NCBI GenBank assembly: GCA_963747835.1
Contig: CAVVGO010000005.1
Location: forward strand, 682,001-746,000
Length of the DNA stretch: 64,000 nt
DNA from: JAJPKK01 sp963747835
Lineage (GTDB): Bacteria; Pseudomonadota; Alphaproteobacteria; Rhizobiales; Xanthobacteraceae
Direction of reading: 5' to 3'
The position numbers were made by a program, and so were the translations under genes. Numbering within the stretch: the stretch's first letter is position 1; the number at the start of each line of letters is the position of its first letter. Of this stretch, positions 35,053 to 44,623 are shown piece after piece. The notes under the pieces are model-generated. The model did no database searches. It was not told where the DNA came from and was given only the letters and a program-made list of their open reading frames with translations.

Positions 35053-35946
35053 CTACGGTCCGGCACCCAAGTCGTTGCTTAGCTTTGGGGCTGCCTCGGC
35101 GCGCAGGTTCCACAGCACGCCCGCAATGATCAGCCCGGCCCCGGCAAATACGTAGGCATCGAGCGTCTCCCCGTAGAACCACCAGCCGACCACCGCGATG
35201 AGCGGAATCCGCATGAAATCGAGCGGCACCACCAGCGTGGCGTCGCCGCTACGGAATGCTTGGGCGAGGCAGAAGTGGGAAGCAAGGCCTGCAAGTGCGA
35301 CGGCGCAGACCGGCAAGGCGTCGGCGATTCCGAGATTCAGGTAGGCGCGCGGATCGCTGCCGGCCAACGCCAATGGGAGTTGGACCACATTCATCCACAT
35401 GACGATGGCGAAGGTGGTCTCGGTCGAAGTCAGCGCCTTGGTCTGGATCAGCGCCACCGCGTAGCCGAACGCCGCGATGAGCACCAGGAACGCTGCCGGC
35501 CGGACGCTTTCGAGACCCGGCCGCAAGATCACCAGCACGCCGAGGAAGCCGCAGACGACGACGCCGATCCGGCTCGGCGTCATGTGCTCGCCGAGAAATA
35601 TCACGGCCAGCACGGCCGTATAAGCCGGCATGGTGAATTCGAGCGCGAATACGGTCGCGAGCGGCAGCAGCGTCAGGCTCGTGGCCCACAAGTATTGGCC
35701 ACCGAAATGGACGGTGTTGCGCACGACGTGCATACCGGCGCGGCGCAGTGTGACGGAGCGCAGGAGTGCGGGTTGCACGGCGCCTAGCGCAAGAAGGATT
35801 ACCAATCCGGCGAAGCTGCGGATCGCAAGTATCTCGATGATACGCAGCGTCCCGGACAGCGCGCGGACCGACACCGCCATGGCGGAAAACGACAACAGCG
35901 CGCCGACCATCCATAAGACGGCGCGGGCAAGGTCGCGGCGATGCAC
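35053..35946 (-). CDS. DMT-superfamily (EamA) transporter
   Basis: The 297-residue inner-membrane protein has about ten hydrophobic helices in two EamA repeats, e.g. VLWMVGALLSFSAMAVSVRAL, FALEFTMPAYTAVLAVIFLGE (first-repeat signature), LVLIAAFGYAVALIQTKAL and DFMRIPLIAVVGWWFYGE (second). It is a drug/metabolite-type exporter with an unknown substrate. The start is a GTG at 35946, one base after the stop of the isomerase gene, so the two are co-transcribed; longer readings add residues overlapping that gene. Confidence 0.85.
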   Translation of the reverse strand: MHRRDLARAVLWMVGALLSFSAMAVSVRALSGTLRIIEILAIRSFAGLVILLALGAVQPALLRSVTLRRAGMHVVRNTVHFGGQYLWATSLTLLPLATVFALEFTMPAYTAVLAVIFLGEHMTPSRIGVVVCGFLGVLVILRPGLESVRPAAFLVLIAAFGYAVALIQTKALTSTETTFAIVMWMNVVQLPLALAGSDPRAYLNLGIADALPVCAVALAGLASHFCLAQAFRSGDATLVVPLDFMRIPLIAVVGWWFYGETLDAYVFAGAGLIIAGVLWNLRAEAAPKLSNDLGAGP

Positions 35947-35947
35947 G

Positions 35948-36586
35948 TTATTCGGCGTCCGGCTGGAGTTCCGGGCGGGCGGCGTCGAAGGCGGGATGCC
36001 GGGTCGCGGCCGCATCGGCGGCGGCGATATTGGGGAACCGCTCGAGCGCCACCTTGAAGCGGCGGGCGTTGGCGACCTGCGGTACGAGGCAGATGTCGGC
36101 AATGGTGACGGTCGGTCCGAACGCATACGGGCCGGGCCGGATCAGTGCCTCGACCGCTTCGAAGCCGACCGTGATCCAGTGCCGGTACCACTCCTGCACG
36201 GTGGCCTGGTCGGCCTTGACGGCACCGCGCAGATAGTTGAGCGGGCCGACATTGTTCAGCGGGTGAATGTCGCAGGCGATGATCTGCGCCACGGCGCGCA
36301 CCTGCGCCCGCTCGATCGGTTCTTTGGGCAGCAGCGGCGGCTCCGGATGGACCTCGTCGAGATATTCGATGATGGCGAGCGACTGCAGCAGAATCGTGCC
36401 GCTGTCGAGCGCAAGCGCCGGTACCCGCTGCTGCGGATTGACGGCGCGGAACTCCGCGGTGTGCTGGCGGCCGCCGTCCTTGGTCAGATGGATCGCGGCA
36501 GTTTCGAAGGCAATGCCTTTGAGGTTGAGCGCAATGCGGGTCCGGTAGGCGGCTGAAGAGCGGAAGAAGGAATAAAGCTTAAGCAT
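35948..36586 (-). CDS. maiA: Maleylacetoacetate isomerase (zeta-class glutathione transferase)
   Basis: The 212-residue cytoplasmic enzyme isomerises maleylacetoacetate to fumarylacetoacetate with glutathione, in tyrosine/homogentisate breakdown. Its N-terminal thioredoxin-like domain has the zeta-class active-site motif SFFRSSAAYRTRIALNLKGI and NPQQRVPAL, with QSLAIIEYLDE for glutathione binding. The helical domain has DIHPLNNVGPLNYL, ADQATVQEWYRHWI and TIADICLVPQVANARRF. Length is normal. It is upstream of the EamA transporter in a two-gene operon; no other homogentisate-pathway gene is in the window. Confidence 0.92.
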   Translation of the reverse strand: MLKLYSFFRSSAAYRTRIALNLKGIAFETAAIHLTKDGGRQHTAEFRAVNPQQRVPALALDSGTILLQSLAIIEYLDEVHPEPPLLPKEPIERAQVRAVAQIIACDIHPLNNVGPLNYLRGAVKADQATVQEWYRHWITVGFEAVEALIRPGPYAFGPTVTIADICLVPQVANARRFKVALERFPNIAAADAAATRHPAFDAARPELQPDAE

Positions 36587-37053
36587 CTGACGTCGACATC
36601 GCCCCCTTTTGTTCCGGCGTTCGTCGGCCGCTGCGTTTCCCCGCCTGACGAATCGAGACTATAGCGGCGCATCCGCCTGTCAACTTCGGTGCCAGCGGGT
36701 GTCGCAAGCGGGTTGCAAGAGAGTGTTGCAAGTGCTTGCCGCAACTGCTTTCCCGGCTTGACCGGGGAAGACCGAGAGACGGCGCAGGCCAACTCCATGA
36801 CCCGATCGGAAAAACGCCGGCCGCTTCCGATTTCAATTTGAGACGGCCGACAGTGGTGCGTCGATGCCACCAATTACGACAAAATTAAACAATTGGTTAT
36901 AATTTTAAAAATGCATTTTTTTGGGAGCGATATTGCAATGTTGATTGCAAGACGATGTTTTTGCAAATTCGCGATCGGTGCGAAGTCCACGACCATGTGC
37001 GGCAGCTTCTTGGGTCAGACGGATCTTATCTTCTCAGGTGAGAGCACCTTGCC
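36587..37053. other. Intergenic region upstream of REC-EAL protein
   Basis: No gene is seen. Around 36893-36916 is an AT-rich motif TTGGTTATAATTTTAAAAATGC, which resembles, in permuted order, the motif upstream of the porin genes. Confidence 0.5.
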
Positions 37054-38292
37054 ATGAGCGATGTGCTGCAAGTTCCTCGTACCGGTGCTGTTGCCGACGC
37101 CGCTGCGCTTGAGACCACGGCGTCGCCGCGGGAGCCGATGTGTTATGTGATCGATCAAGCGCTCGGTGCGCGCGCTGCCATCTCGTCAGTTCTGGACAGC
37201 ATCAAGGTCAAGTTCGAGCACTTCAATTCGTTGCCCTCGATGCTGGAGCGGTATGCGGCCGCGCCCCCCGATCTCATCATGCTCGATGTTACGGTCAGCA
37301 CCAGCGAAGCGTGTCGCTACCTGGAAATTCTAACCGCGGCCAACGTCGATCGCCCGATTTGCGTCATGAGCGGCCTCAACGGGTTGCTGACCGAGGAATT
37401 GCGCCGCAGCTGGCAGAAACGCGGCCTGAAGATGCGCCCGGTCCTTGCCAAACCGCTGCGGCAGCAAGCGATCAAGCAGTCCGCCATCCATCTCGTCGAG
37501 CGTTCGGCCGCAAATCCCAGGATCAGCATCCGCGACGTCATCGAGCAGGGCTGGTTCGAACTTTGGTATCAGCCGCGCATCGACTTGAACTCGAAGATTC
37601 TGGCCGGCGCAGAAGGGCTCTTCCGCGCCCGTCATCCGACGCTCGGAATGATTTCGGCCAGCGAGCTGCTCGAAAACGCCGCCGAGGATGATCTCTTGAA
37701 ATTGACGACGCGTGTGCTCGGGCGCGCCATGAGCGATTGGAAGTCATTCCGGAATATCGGCGTCCCGATCCAATTCTCCATCAATATCCCGACCTGCGCC
37801 CTCAAGAAGCTCTCGCTGTTCTCTATTTTCTGGGAGCAGGCCCCGAACGCCGCGGATTGGCCCGGTGTCACCCTCGAACTGAACGAGGACGACATCATTC
37901 CGAACATGCCGTTCGCGTTCGCCGCCATCAAGGAACTCCATAAGCAGAAAATCAGCCTTGCCATCGACAGTTTCGCATTGAGCTATGATGAATTGTCGAG
38001 ACACAAGGAACTGCCGTTTTCCGAGATAAAAATCGACCGCAGCCTGATCTGCAGCTGCGACATCGATCCGCTCAACGCCGGCTTGTGCGAGACGATCATC
38101 GAATTCGCCCATCGCTATCACGCCAAGGTCGTTGCCGAGGGCGTGGAAACGCCCGGGGAATTGAAGGTGCTACGCAACATGGGCTGCGACTTCGCGCAGG
38201 GCTATCTGCTGGCACGTCCCATGAGCAAAACCGACTTCATCGCGGTCCTCCAGCAGCGCTCCCCGAAAGGCGCCGCGAGCCGCTCTGCTTAA
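37054..38292 (+). CDS. Response-regulator-like protein with a degenerate EAL domain
   Basis: The N-terminal receiver-like domain (residues about 28-150) has the Asp in LIMLDVTVS and the Lys in VLAKPLR. The EAL fold follows (about 165-405). Canonical EAL becomes AEGLFRA; the metal-binding Asn survives in FSINIPT, the Glu in TLELNEDD, the Lys in IKIDRSL, the later Glu in VVAEGVET and the Gln in CDFAQGYLLARP. DDFGTG is altered to DSFALS. It may hydrolyse cyclic di-GMP weakly, or bind it as a sensor. No GGDEF domain is present. It stands alone, with an AT-rich upstream region. Confidence 0.82.
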   Translation: MSDVLQVPRTGAVADAAALETTASPREPMCYVIDQALGARAAISSVLDSIKVKFEHFNSLPSMLERYAAAPPDLIMLDVTVSTSEACRYLEILTAANVDRPICVMSGLNGLLTEELRRSWQKRGLKMRPVLAKPLRQQAIKQSAIHLVERSAANPRISIRDVIEQGWFELWYQPRIDLNSKILAGAEGLFRARHPTLGMISASELLENAAEDDLLKLTTRVLGRAMSDWKSFRNIGVPIQFSINIPTCALKKLSLFSIFWEQAPNAADWPGVTLELNEDDIIPNMPFAFAAIKELHKQKISLAIDSFALSYDELSRHKELPFSEIKIDRSLICSCDIDPLNAGLCETIIEFAHRYHAKVVAEGVETPGELKVLRNMGCDFAQGYLLARPMSKTDFIAVLQQRSPKGAASRSA

Positions 38293-38294
38293 TC

Positions 38295-38367
38295 CGTAGG
38301 GCGGGTTCTCTTTAACCCGCCGTTCCGAGCAGGCGAGATGGGCGGGTTAAAGAAAACCCGCCCTACG
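38295..38367. repeat. REP-like palindrome, CGTAGGGCGGGTT family
   Basis: Inverted arms of 26 bases (38295-38320 and 38342-38367) with one mismatch, read as CGTAGGGCGGGTTCTCTTTA and its complement. It lies between the converging EAL-protein and MarR genes and may serve as a two-way terminator. Confidence 0.8.
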
Positions 38368-38378
38368 CTGACGAAAGG

Positions 38379-38885
38379 TCATTTCGCATTCCTCGTCGCG
38401 CCGGCTTCGCCGGACAAATGCCTGGAGCGCTCGGTCAGGCGGTCGACGGCCCGTTCGAACGCCTCCCGGTCAGCCGGATCGATCGTTTCGAACAATCGGT
38501 GGGCGAAATCCCGCGCGCCCGGTGCGAGGTCGTGATAAATCGCGCGTCCAGCCGGCGTCAGCGACAGCAATGCTTCCCGCCGGTCGTCGCGGTTTTCCCG
38601 CCGGACGATCAGCTTGCGTCGTTCGAGCGCGCTCATGGCGCGCGAAACCTTGGTCTTGTGCATATGGCTGTGGGCGCCGACCGCCTTCGCGGTCATGACC
38701 TCGAATTCTCCGAGGGTGACGAGGATGCGCCACTCCGGCACGCCGATCCCGTAGCGGTCCACATAGATGCGCGAGAGTGCCAGGGACACGAGGTTCGCCA
38801 CCACGTTGAGCCGGTAGGGGAGGAATTCGTCGAGTTTCAGCGGCACCTGCGGATCGGCCGGGCTACGCGCCTGTTCCTTCGCCAT
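38379..38885 (-). CDS. MarR-family transcriptional regulator
   Basis: The 168-residue winged-helix repressor-type protein has an N-terminal helix (LDEFLPYRLNVVANLVSLAL), the DNA-binding core GIGVPEWRILVTLGEFEVMT, AVGAHSHMHKTKVSRAMSALER and the wing LIVRRENRDDRREALLSLTPAGR. A dimerisation helix containing LFETIDPADREAFERAVDRL follows. The effector is unknown. It begins at the ATG at 38885 (MAKEQARS); longer in-frame readings cross the opposite-strand-looking DNA upstream and are not family-like. It ends against the REP element. Confidence 0.88.
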   Translation of the reverse strand: MAKEQARSPADPQVPLKLDEFLPYRLNVVANLVSLALSRIYVDRYGIGVPEWRILVTLGEFEVMTAKAVGAHSHMHKTKVSRAMSALERRKLIVRRENRDDRREALLSLTPAGRAIYHDLAPGARDFAHRLFETIDPADREAFERAVDRLTERSRHLSGEAGATRNAK

Positions 38886-39027
38886 GGTGCCGCCGATCTT
38901 CAGCCGTCTGCCCTGGAGACAGGATGGCGGAAGTCGCGGCGTCGCGCAACGGATGATGCGCCGGCGCGGTGGGATGCGCGAAAAAAGTCGACGAGAGGAA
39001 CGGGCGCGCCACGCGGGCGCCGGGCGA

Positions 39028-39336
39028 TCAGCGCGAACACTCGATGGCGACGTACTCGTTGCACAATCCGTTGCGGCAACTCGCATCGGTGTTGCCGCTG
39101 CCGCCGGTGATCTCGTCCGGATCGATCTTGCGGAACGACACCGCCGCACCGAATTTGCGCGCTTGGCAATAGGCGCTCGCCATCGGCTTTCCGCAGTTGG
39201 CGCCCGCCGCAAGGCACCGATCGACGCCGTAGCCGTCGCGGTGGTTCTCGACGATGAAGATTTTGGTTTCGGCGGCGGCTCGACCAGCCTGTGCCAGCAG
39301 GGAAACAACCGTCACGGCGGCGAGGAGGGTGCGCAT
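39028..39336 (-). CDS. Small secreted cysteine-containing protein
   Basis: The 102-residue product has a signal peptide (MRTLLAAVTVVSLLAQAG to RAAA). A compact mature domain contains five cysteines (DRCLAAGANCGKPMASAYC, DASCRNGLCNEYVAIECSR) and the conserved segment FRKIDPDEITG. I recall this as a conserved hypothetical family of Bradyrhizobium relatives without known function. It is periplasmic and probably disulfide-bonded. Confidence 0.75.
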   Translation of the reverse strand: MRTLLAAVTVVSLLAQAGRAAAETKIFIVENHRDGYGVDRCLAAGANCGKPMASAYCQARKFGAAVSFRKIDPDEITGGSGNTDASCRNGLCNEYVAIECSR

Positions 39337-39658
39337 TGTGATGCCGAAATGGGTTAAGGGCCGCTCGTAAGGTGCAGCAGAGAAGTAAAGGTGGCGTTAA
39401 CCGTTGGAGCCCGAGGGGCGGGTGGACCGCGTTCGAGGTCGCGGTCCTAGCGAAAACCCGCAAGAGCTGCGCGTGCTCTTTTGCGGCGATGACCATTTGC
39501 AGGAAAGTTAAATGAAATCAAAGGTGACACGGCTGAACCCCGACCTTGCGATTGGCCCCCGGCGGAACGGAACGAAGTGTTAGATTGAGCATGCGAGAAT
39601 CATCCGTTTCCGCCGTCCATCCCGCGGCCGGCGCGCATCGTGGGGCATCCTGGCAGCC
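39337..39658. other. Intergenic region with no supported gene
   Basis: It separates the divergent secreted-protein and glycosyltransferase-like genes. No repeats or clear promoter boxes were found. Confidence 0.45.
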
Positions 39659-40777
39659 ATGAAGGTCGCGATCATCTTTGCAACCGACGGATCGGATAGT
39701 GAGGACGCCGTCCTCGCGCCGTTCCGGTCGGCGAGCTTTGTCGACGGCCTGAGGAGCGAGGGCATCGAGCCCATCATGGTCTTCGCCGTTCCGGGTCATG
39801 GTGCTGGCGATCCGATCAGCGGCACCGCGCACGCTGGAGCGCGCACGTTGCGCTTGTCGCCTGCCGGCCTCCCGGCGTTCATCGCGGCCGAGCGGCCGGA
39901 CGCGATCCACACATTCGGGCCGGAGCACCGGCTGGTGGGAATCTGGCCGCTGGCGGCAGCCGCCGACACGCCGCTCGGCCATTGCGTGTCGTGTTGGCGC
40001 GGCGAGGACATGGACTCCGCTCCGTCGTTCATCAAAGCCCCGCTCGCCGCGATGCGGATAAGGCGCGCGAGCCGCCATGTCGACGGGCTCCTCGGCACGA
40101 GCCGCGCCGCGGCGGGCAGCCTGATCGCCGACGGTTGTTTTTCCCGCGCCGCGTTCTCCGTGATCTTCCCGCCGCCGGTCGAGCGTGCTGGCGCGGCGGT
40201 TACGGCGTCCGCCGCATCGCCGCGCGCCCAGGAGCCGGTGTTCGGCATCTACGATCCCTGGGCGTCGCGCGCGCTCATCGCCTTCGTGTCTTATGCGATC
40301 GAACTCACTGGCCGGCGCGATGCCTTGCAACTGCGCATCGCCGTGCGGGAGCCGGCAGCCGATCGCGCGCCCGTTTCGTTCGTCGCCGCCACCGGGATCG
40401 ACGAATTTCTTGGCGGTATCGACGTGCTGGTGGTGCCGGCCTACGACAACTCCATTGCGCTTGCGCTGATCGCCGCGTTGCGGTCGGGCAAAGCCGTGAT
40501 CGTGCCGGATTGCAGCGGCGCCGCCGAACTCATCGAATATGGCCGTCATGGCGTCATGTTCCCGGCTAGAAGCGCCTACCACTTGGCGAATACCGTGAAC
40601 TTGGTCAGCCAATCGTGGAGCCAGACTCCGGTGTTGCTTGCCGAAGGCGGCGCGGCTATTGCCAAGACCAACCCGGCCGCGGTGGCGCACAGCTTCGCCA
40701 TGACCTGCGAGCGGCTGGTATCCGCCCACGGCAGGGCTCGCGGTGCGGCGTCCTCCCGAGGGTCCCCCCATGGATGA
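39659..40777 (+). CDS. Glycosyltransferase-like protein (GT4-type fold)
   Basis: The 372-residue product has the two-domain Rossmann layout of GT-B glycosyltransferases: an N-terminal MKVAIIFATDGSDSEDAVLA and a C-terminal donor-site region (GIDEFLGGIDVLVVPAYDN, ALIAALRSGKAVIVPDCSGAAELIEYGRHGVMFPA). The usual EPFG-like Glu motif is replaced by NSIALALIAALRSGK, so the donor is unclear. It overlaps the next gene by 8 bases, suggesting an operon for a surface polysaccharide or glycolipid. Confidence 0.72.
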   Translation: MKVAIIFATDGSDSEDAVLAPFRSASFVDGLRSEGIEPIMVFAVPGHGAGDPISGTAHAGARTLRLSPAGLPAFIAAERPDAIHTFGPEHRLVGIWPLAAAADTPLGHCVSCWRGEDMDSAPSFIKAPLAAMRIRRASRHVDGLLGTSRAAAGSLIADGCFSRAAFSVIFPPPVERAGAAVTASAASPRAQEPVFGIYDPWASRALIAFVSYAIELTGRRDALQLRIAVREPAADRAPVSFVAATGIDEFLGGIDVLVVPAYDNSIALALIAALRSGKAVIVPDCSGAAELIEYGRHGVMFPARSAYHLANTVNLVSQSWSQTPVLLAEGGAAIAKTNPAAVAHSFAMTCERLVSAHGRARGAASSRGSPHG

Positions 40778-41699
40778 CGGCGCCACACGACCGGCCGTGC
40801 TGCGGTATGGCATCGTCGCATTGGCGCGATCGGACCGGCGCCTCATGGAGGCGACCCTGAGCGCGATCGCGCGGCTGCACGAAAGCCCGGATGAGGTCGC
40901 GATCGTGGTTCCGAAGCTGCGTGAGCACCTGTTCGCCGACGCGGCGTCCAATCCGGCATTCCCGCGGGGTATGCGGGTGGTGACGTCCGAGAGCTTCGAT
41001 GCCCTGCCGCTCGCTGACGGATTGCGGGCCATGGCGCCGTTGGTCGACATCGTCGTGTTCATTCCCGAAGGCGTCGCGCTCGACCCCGACTATTTGAGCC
41101 AAGTGCGCGAAACCGCCGAGAGCTGGCAAGACATGGTGGGCGAGATCGACATGATTGATCGCTTCGCCGACGCCGGCGCTGCCGCCGTCAGATCGCAGGC
41201 CCATCCGGGCTCGCGTCTTTTGCGAACGCTGCGGGCCAAGACCTTGTGCGCAAACGTGATGTGGGTCCGGGTTGAGGCGTGCGGCAATCTCAAATTCATG
41301 GCGTTCCCGCAGACCTCCGAATACCTGGCGTTCTCCTCGCTGCTCGACCAATTGCGCGCCCGTGGGCGCACCCGGCTGATCGCGTCCGATTGCGCCGTCC
41401 GGGTGCGCTCGGGGCCGGAACGTCGCAGCGGCTTCGAGGCCGGACGCGAGCTATACGGCGCGCTTAATCGGATCGCCGAGTGGCGGGACCGGAGCGACGT
41501 AGCGTTCCAGGAGCGTGCGACCTATCTGGAGCCGCGGGCGGAAAAGATCCGATTGTTCGGCGAACAGATCGTGCGCTGCCTGGGCTCTCCGGCGTCGCGG
41601 TCTCACATCGGCTCGTTCATCAAGGGCATGTGGGCGGCCCGGCGCGAGGCAGCCATGAGCCGCCAACGCATCCGCGCCGACATCCGAAACTTGGGGTAG
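40770..41699 (+). CDS. Glycosyltransferase family 2-like protein
   Basis: The 309-residue product begins MDDGATRPAVLRYGIVALAR and has a GT-A-like start (a conserved strand, then YLSQVRETAESWQDMVGEID) with acidic residues DPDYL that may form the metal-binding DxD. It is coupled to the preceding GT-B gene by overlapping start and stop. The acceptor is unknown. The short GT2-type core and poor C-terminal signature lower certainty. Confidence 0.6.
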   Translation: MDDGATRPAVLRYGIVALARSDRRLMEATLSAIARLHESPDEVAIVVPKLREHLFADAASNPAFPRGMRVVTSESFDALPLADGLRAMAPLVDIVVFIPEGVALDPDYLSQVRETAESWQDMVGEIDMIDRFADAGAAAVRSQAHPGSRLLRTLRAKTLCANVMWVRVEACGNLKFMAFPQTSEYLAFSSLLDQLRARGRTRLIASDCAVRVRSGPERRSGFEAGRELYGALNRIAEWRDRSDVAFQERATYLEPRAEKIRLFGEQIVRCLGSPASRSHIGSFIKGMWAARREAAMSRQRIRADIRNLG

Positions 41700-41964
41700 C
41701 AACCTTAGGCCTTTGGCGGGCGTTGGACTTCTCGTGCGCGTATCGTTTGGTTTCCACGGAGATTGGTTCCCCCGACCGGCCTTGAACCATTCAACCAGGC
41801 GCACCAGATCGTATGGACGCAAATAGCATCAGGGCGTCACGCCCGGGTGTGTTCGTGGACCGGGATGAGGAGAAACAGGTAACTGCTGCTTAGGTTGAAA
41901 GGTCAATTGCAAATGCGCAGGCGACGCGATCGCCGATCGCCATTGGTGGAATGAAGAGGACACC

Positions 41965-42453
41965 ATGACCTTCGTTATTAAAGTCAACGGCGACACACGC
42001 AGCGTCGATGTAGAAGGCGACACGCCGCTGCTGTGGGTATTGCGCGACGTGCTCGGCATGACAGGGACGAAGTTCGGCTGCGGCATTGCGCAATGCGGCG
42101 CTTGCACCGTCCATATTGACGGCGATCCGGTTCGCTCGTGTTTGCTGCCGGTCGGTGCGATCGAGAATCGCGCGGTCACCACGATCGAAGGCATTGGCGC
42201 CACGCCGGCGGGCGCGAAAGTCCAGAAAGCGTGGCTCGATCTGGAAGTCATCCAGTGCGGCTATTGCCAGTCAGGGCAGATCATGGCGGCGGCGGCGCTG
42301 CTGGCTGGCACTCCCCATCCCGACGATTCCGATATCGACGCAGCGATGGCGGGCAATATCTGTCGCTGCGGCACCTATGTGCGTATCCGCGAGGCGATCA
42401 AGCGAGCGGCCGCCGATGCGTCAACCATCGGAGCACGCGATGCCGCCCGTTGA
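41965..42453 (+). CDS. [2Fe-2S] subunit of a periplasmic molybdenum hydroxylase (IorA-like)
   Basis: The 162-residue iron-sulfur subunit passes electrons from the molybdenum site of its partner. An N-terminal plant-ferredoxin-type cluster (residues about 35-60) has GTKFGCGIAQCGACTVHIDG and RSCLLP. A C-terminal CO-dehydrogenase-type cluster has CGYCQSGQIMAAAALL and GNICRCGTYVRIREAIKRA. It resembles isoquinoline 1-oxidoreductase alpha and related aldehyde oxidoreductase small subunits. The start codon at 41965 is preceded by GAAGAGGACACC. The next gene starts inside its 3' end. Confidence 0.94.
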   Translation: MTFVIKVNGDTRSVDVEGDTPLLWVLRDVLGMTGTKFGCGIAQCGACTVHIDGDPVRSCLLPVGAIENRAVTTIEGIGATPAGAKVQKAWLDLEVIQCGYCQSGQIMAAAALLAGTPHPDDSDIDAAMAGNICRCGTYVRIREAIKRAAADASTIGARDAAR

Positions 42454-44623
42454 AGAATTTGCGTCGGCATCATCGCGCCGCGGCTTGCTCAAGGGCAGCT
42501 TGGCGGTGGGATTTACGCTGGCATTCCACCTGCCGTTGCGGGCGGCGCCGGTGAATGAGCCGGAGCAAGCTCCCGACAGCACGGAAGGCAAGTTTGCGCC
42601 CAATGCTTTTATCCGCATCGACCATTCGGGCAAGACGACGTTGGTCATGCCGCAGGTCGAGATGGGTCAGGGCGTCTACACCGCGATTGCGATGATTCTG
42701 GCCGAAGAACTCGATGCCGACTTCGCGAAAGTGGCGCTGGAGCACGCGCCGCCTAACGACAAGCTCTACGGTAATCCGACTTTCGGACTTCAGGTCACCG
42801 GCAATTCGAATTCGATCCGCGCTTTCTGGATTCCGGTCCGGACCGCCGGCGCGGAGGCGCGCTCGATGCTGGTGCAGGCTGCGGCACAACAATGGCAGGT
42901 CGATCCGGCAAGCTGTACGGCGTCCAATGGCAACGTCATGCACGCCGGCAGCGGGCGGACGCTCGCCTACGGCGATCTCGTCGACGCGGCGAGCAACGTT
43001 CCGATCCCGCAAAAACCGCCGTTGAAGAACCCGAAGGACTTTGTGCTGATCGGCAGGCCGCTCAAGCGTCTCGATACGCCCGGCAAGACCAACGGTAGCG
43101 TTATCTACGGCATCGACGCGATGCTTCCCGGGATGAAGTTTGCGACGCTCGCGGCCAGCCCGGTGTTAGGCGGCAAAGTTGCCCGTGTCGATGACAGCGC
43201 GGCGAAGACCCTTCCCGGAGTTCAGAAAGTCATCGTGCTGGACGATCTGGTTGCCGTGGTCGGCGACCACATGTGGGCGGCGAAGAAAGGCCTCGATGCT
43301 CTCGTCGTGACCTGGAACGAAGGAAAAAACGCGCAGATCGGTTCGCGAGACGTCTGGCAGCAATTGCGCACCGCGAGCAAGCAAGACGGCGTGGTCGCAA
43401 AATCAGTCGGCGACATCGCGAAAGGATTGTCGCAGGGCGACAAGTTCGAAGCGGACTACGAACTGCCTTTCCTGGCGCACGCGACGATGGAGCCGATGAA
43501 TTGCACGGTTCATCTGACGCCGGGCGCCTGCGAAATATGGACCGGCACTCAAGTCATAACCCGCGTCCAGGAAGCAGCCGCTGAAGCGGCCGGCGTCCCG
43601 ATCGACAAGGTGACTGTGCACAATCATCTGATCGGCGGCGGTTTTGGCCGCCGGCTCGAGGCGGACATGGCGGCGAGCGCCGTGCGCATTGCGCGGCAAG
43701 TCGACGGCCCGGTCAAAGTTGTGTGGACGCGCGAAGAAGACATGCGGCACGACGTCTATCGCCCGGTCTATCGCGACATCATTTCTGCGACTTTGTCCGG
43801 CGGCAAAATCATCGCGTGGAAGTATAAAATAGCCGGTTCGTCCATAATGGCGCGCTGGCTGCCGCCCGCTTTCCAAAAGGGCATCGACATCGACGCTGTC
43901 GATAGCGCCGTGGATATGCCCTACGACATCCCCAACTTCCAGGTCGAATACGTACGTGTCGAGCCGCCGGCGGTGTCCACCGGTTTCTGGCGCGGCGTCG
44001 GGCCGAACAACAACGTCTTTGCCATCGAGTGTTTCATCGACGAACTGGCGCGCAAGGCCGGCATGGATCCAATCGCGTTTCGTCGCGGCATGCTGGGCAA
44101 ACAACCGCGTTTCCAAGCCGTCCTCGATCTGGTGGCGGAAAAATCCGATTGGGGCAAACCGCTGCCGGCTCGCGTCGGGCGCGGTGTCTGCCTGCAACCG
44201 TCGTTCGCGAGCTTCATCGCTACCGTGGTCGAGGCGGAGGTCGACGAGCGCGGCGCGGTGCAACTACGCCGGGTGACTTCGGCGGTCGACACCGGCATCG
44301 CGGTCAATCCCGACACCATCGCGGCACAATTGCAAGGCGGATTGATTTTCGGCATGACCGCCGCGCTATACGGCGAGATCACCATCGAGAAGGGCCGGGT
44401 GCAACAATCCAACTTCAACGATTACCGCATGCTGCGCATCGACGAGGTGCCGAACATCGAGGTGCATGTCGTCAAGAGCGACGAAGCACCGGGCGGCATC
44501 GGTGAGACCGGCTGCACGGCGGGACCACCGGCGTTGCGCAACGCGATCTATGCCGCGACCGGCGTCGCGTTGCGGCGGCTGCCAATCGACCAGGATGCCT
44601 TGGCGGTTGGGAAAAGGGCGTGA
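42440..44623 (+). CDS. Molybdopterin-binding large subunit of molybdenum hydroxylase (IorB-like)
   Basis: The 727-residue catalytic subunit of the xanthine oxidase family is probably exported. Its N-terminus has a twin-arginine signal (SRRGLLKGSLAVGFTLAF). Molybdopterin-cytosine-dinucleotide contact regions are visible: QVEMGQGVYTAIAMILAEEL, NHLIGGGFGRRLEADMA, FWRGVGPNNNVFAIECFIDEL, the conserved GIAVNPDTIAAQLQGG near the end and GGIGETGCTAGPPALRNAIY with the catalytic Glu. It likely oxidises an aldehyde or N-heterocycle and passes electrons to the [2Fe-2S] subunit and then to the adjacent tri-haem cytochrome. The start at 42440 overlaps the small subunit by 14 bases. Confidence 0.92.
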   Translation: MPPVEEFASASSRRGLLKGSLAVGFTLAFHLPLRAAPVNEPEQAPDSTEGKFAPNAFIRIDHSGKTTLVMPQVEMGQGVYTAIAMILAEELDADFAKVALEHAPPNDKLYGNPTFGLQVTGNSNSIRAFWIPVRTAGAEARSMLVQAAAQQWQVDPASCTASNGNVMHAGSGRTLAYGDLVDAASNVPIPQKPPLKNPKDFVLIGRPLKRLDTPGKTNGSVIYGIDAMLPGMKFATLAASPVLGGKVARVDDSAAKTLPGVQKVIVLDDLVAVVGDHMWAAKKGLDALVVTWNEGKNAQIGSRDVWQQLRTASKQDGVVAKSVGDIAKGLSQGDKFEADYELPFLAHATMEPMNCTVHLTPGACEIWTGTQVITRVQEAAAEAAGVPIDKVTVHNHLIGGGFGRRLEADMAASAVRIARQVDGPVKVVWTREEDMRHDVYRPVYRDIISATLSGGKIIAWKYKIAGSSIMARWLPPAFQKGIDIDAVDSAVDMPYDIPNFQVEYVRVEPPAVSTGFWRGVGPNNNVFAIECFIDELARKAGMDPIAFRRGMLGKQPRFQAVLDLVAEKSDWGKPLPARVGRGVCLQPSFASFIATVVEAEVDERGAVQLRRVTSAVDTGIAVNPDTIAAQLQGGLIFGMTAALYGEITIEKGRVQQSNFNDYRMLRIDEVPNIEVHVVKSDEAPGGIGETGCTAGPPALRNAIYAATGVALRRLPIDQDALAVGKRA

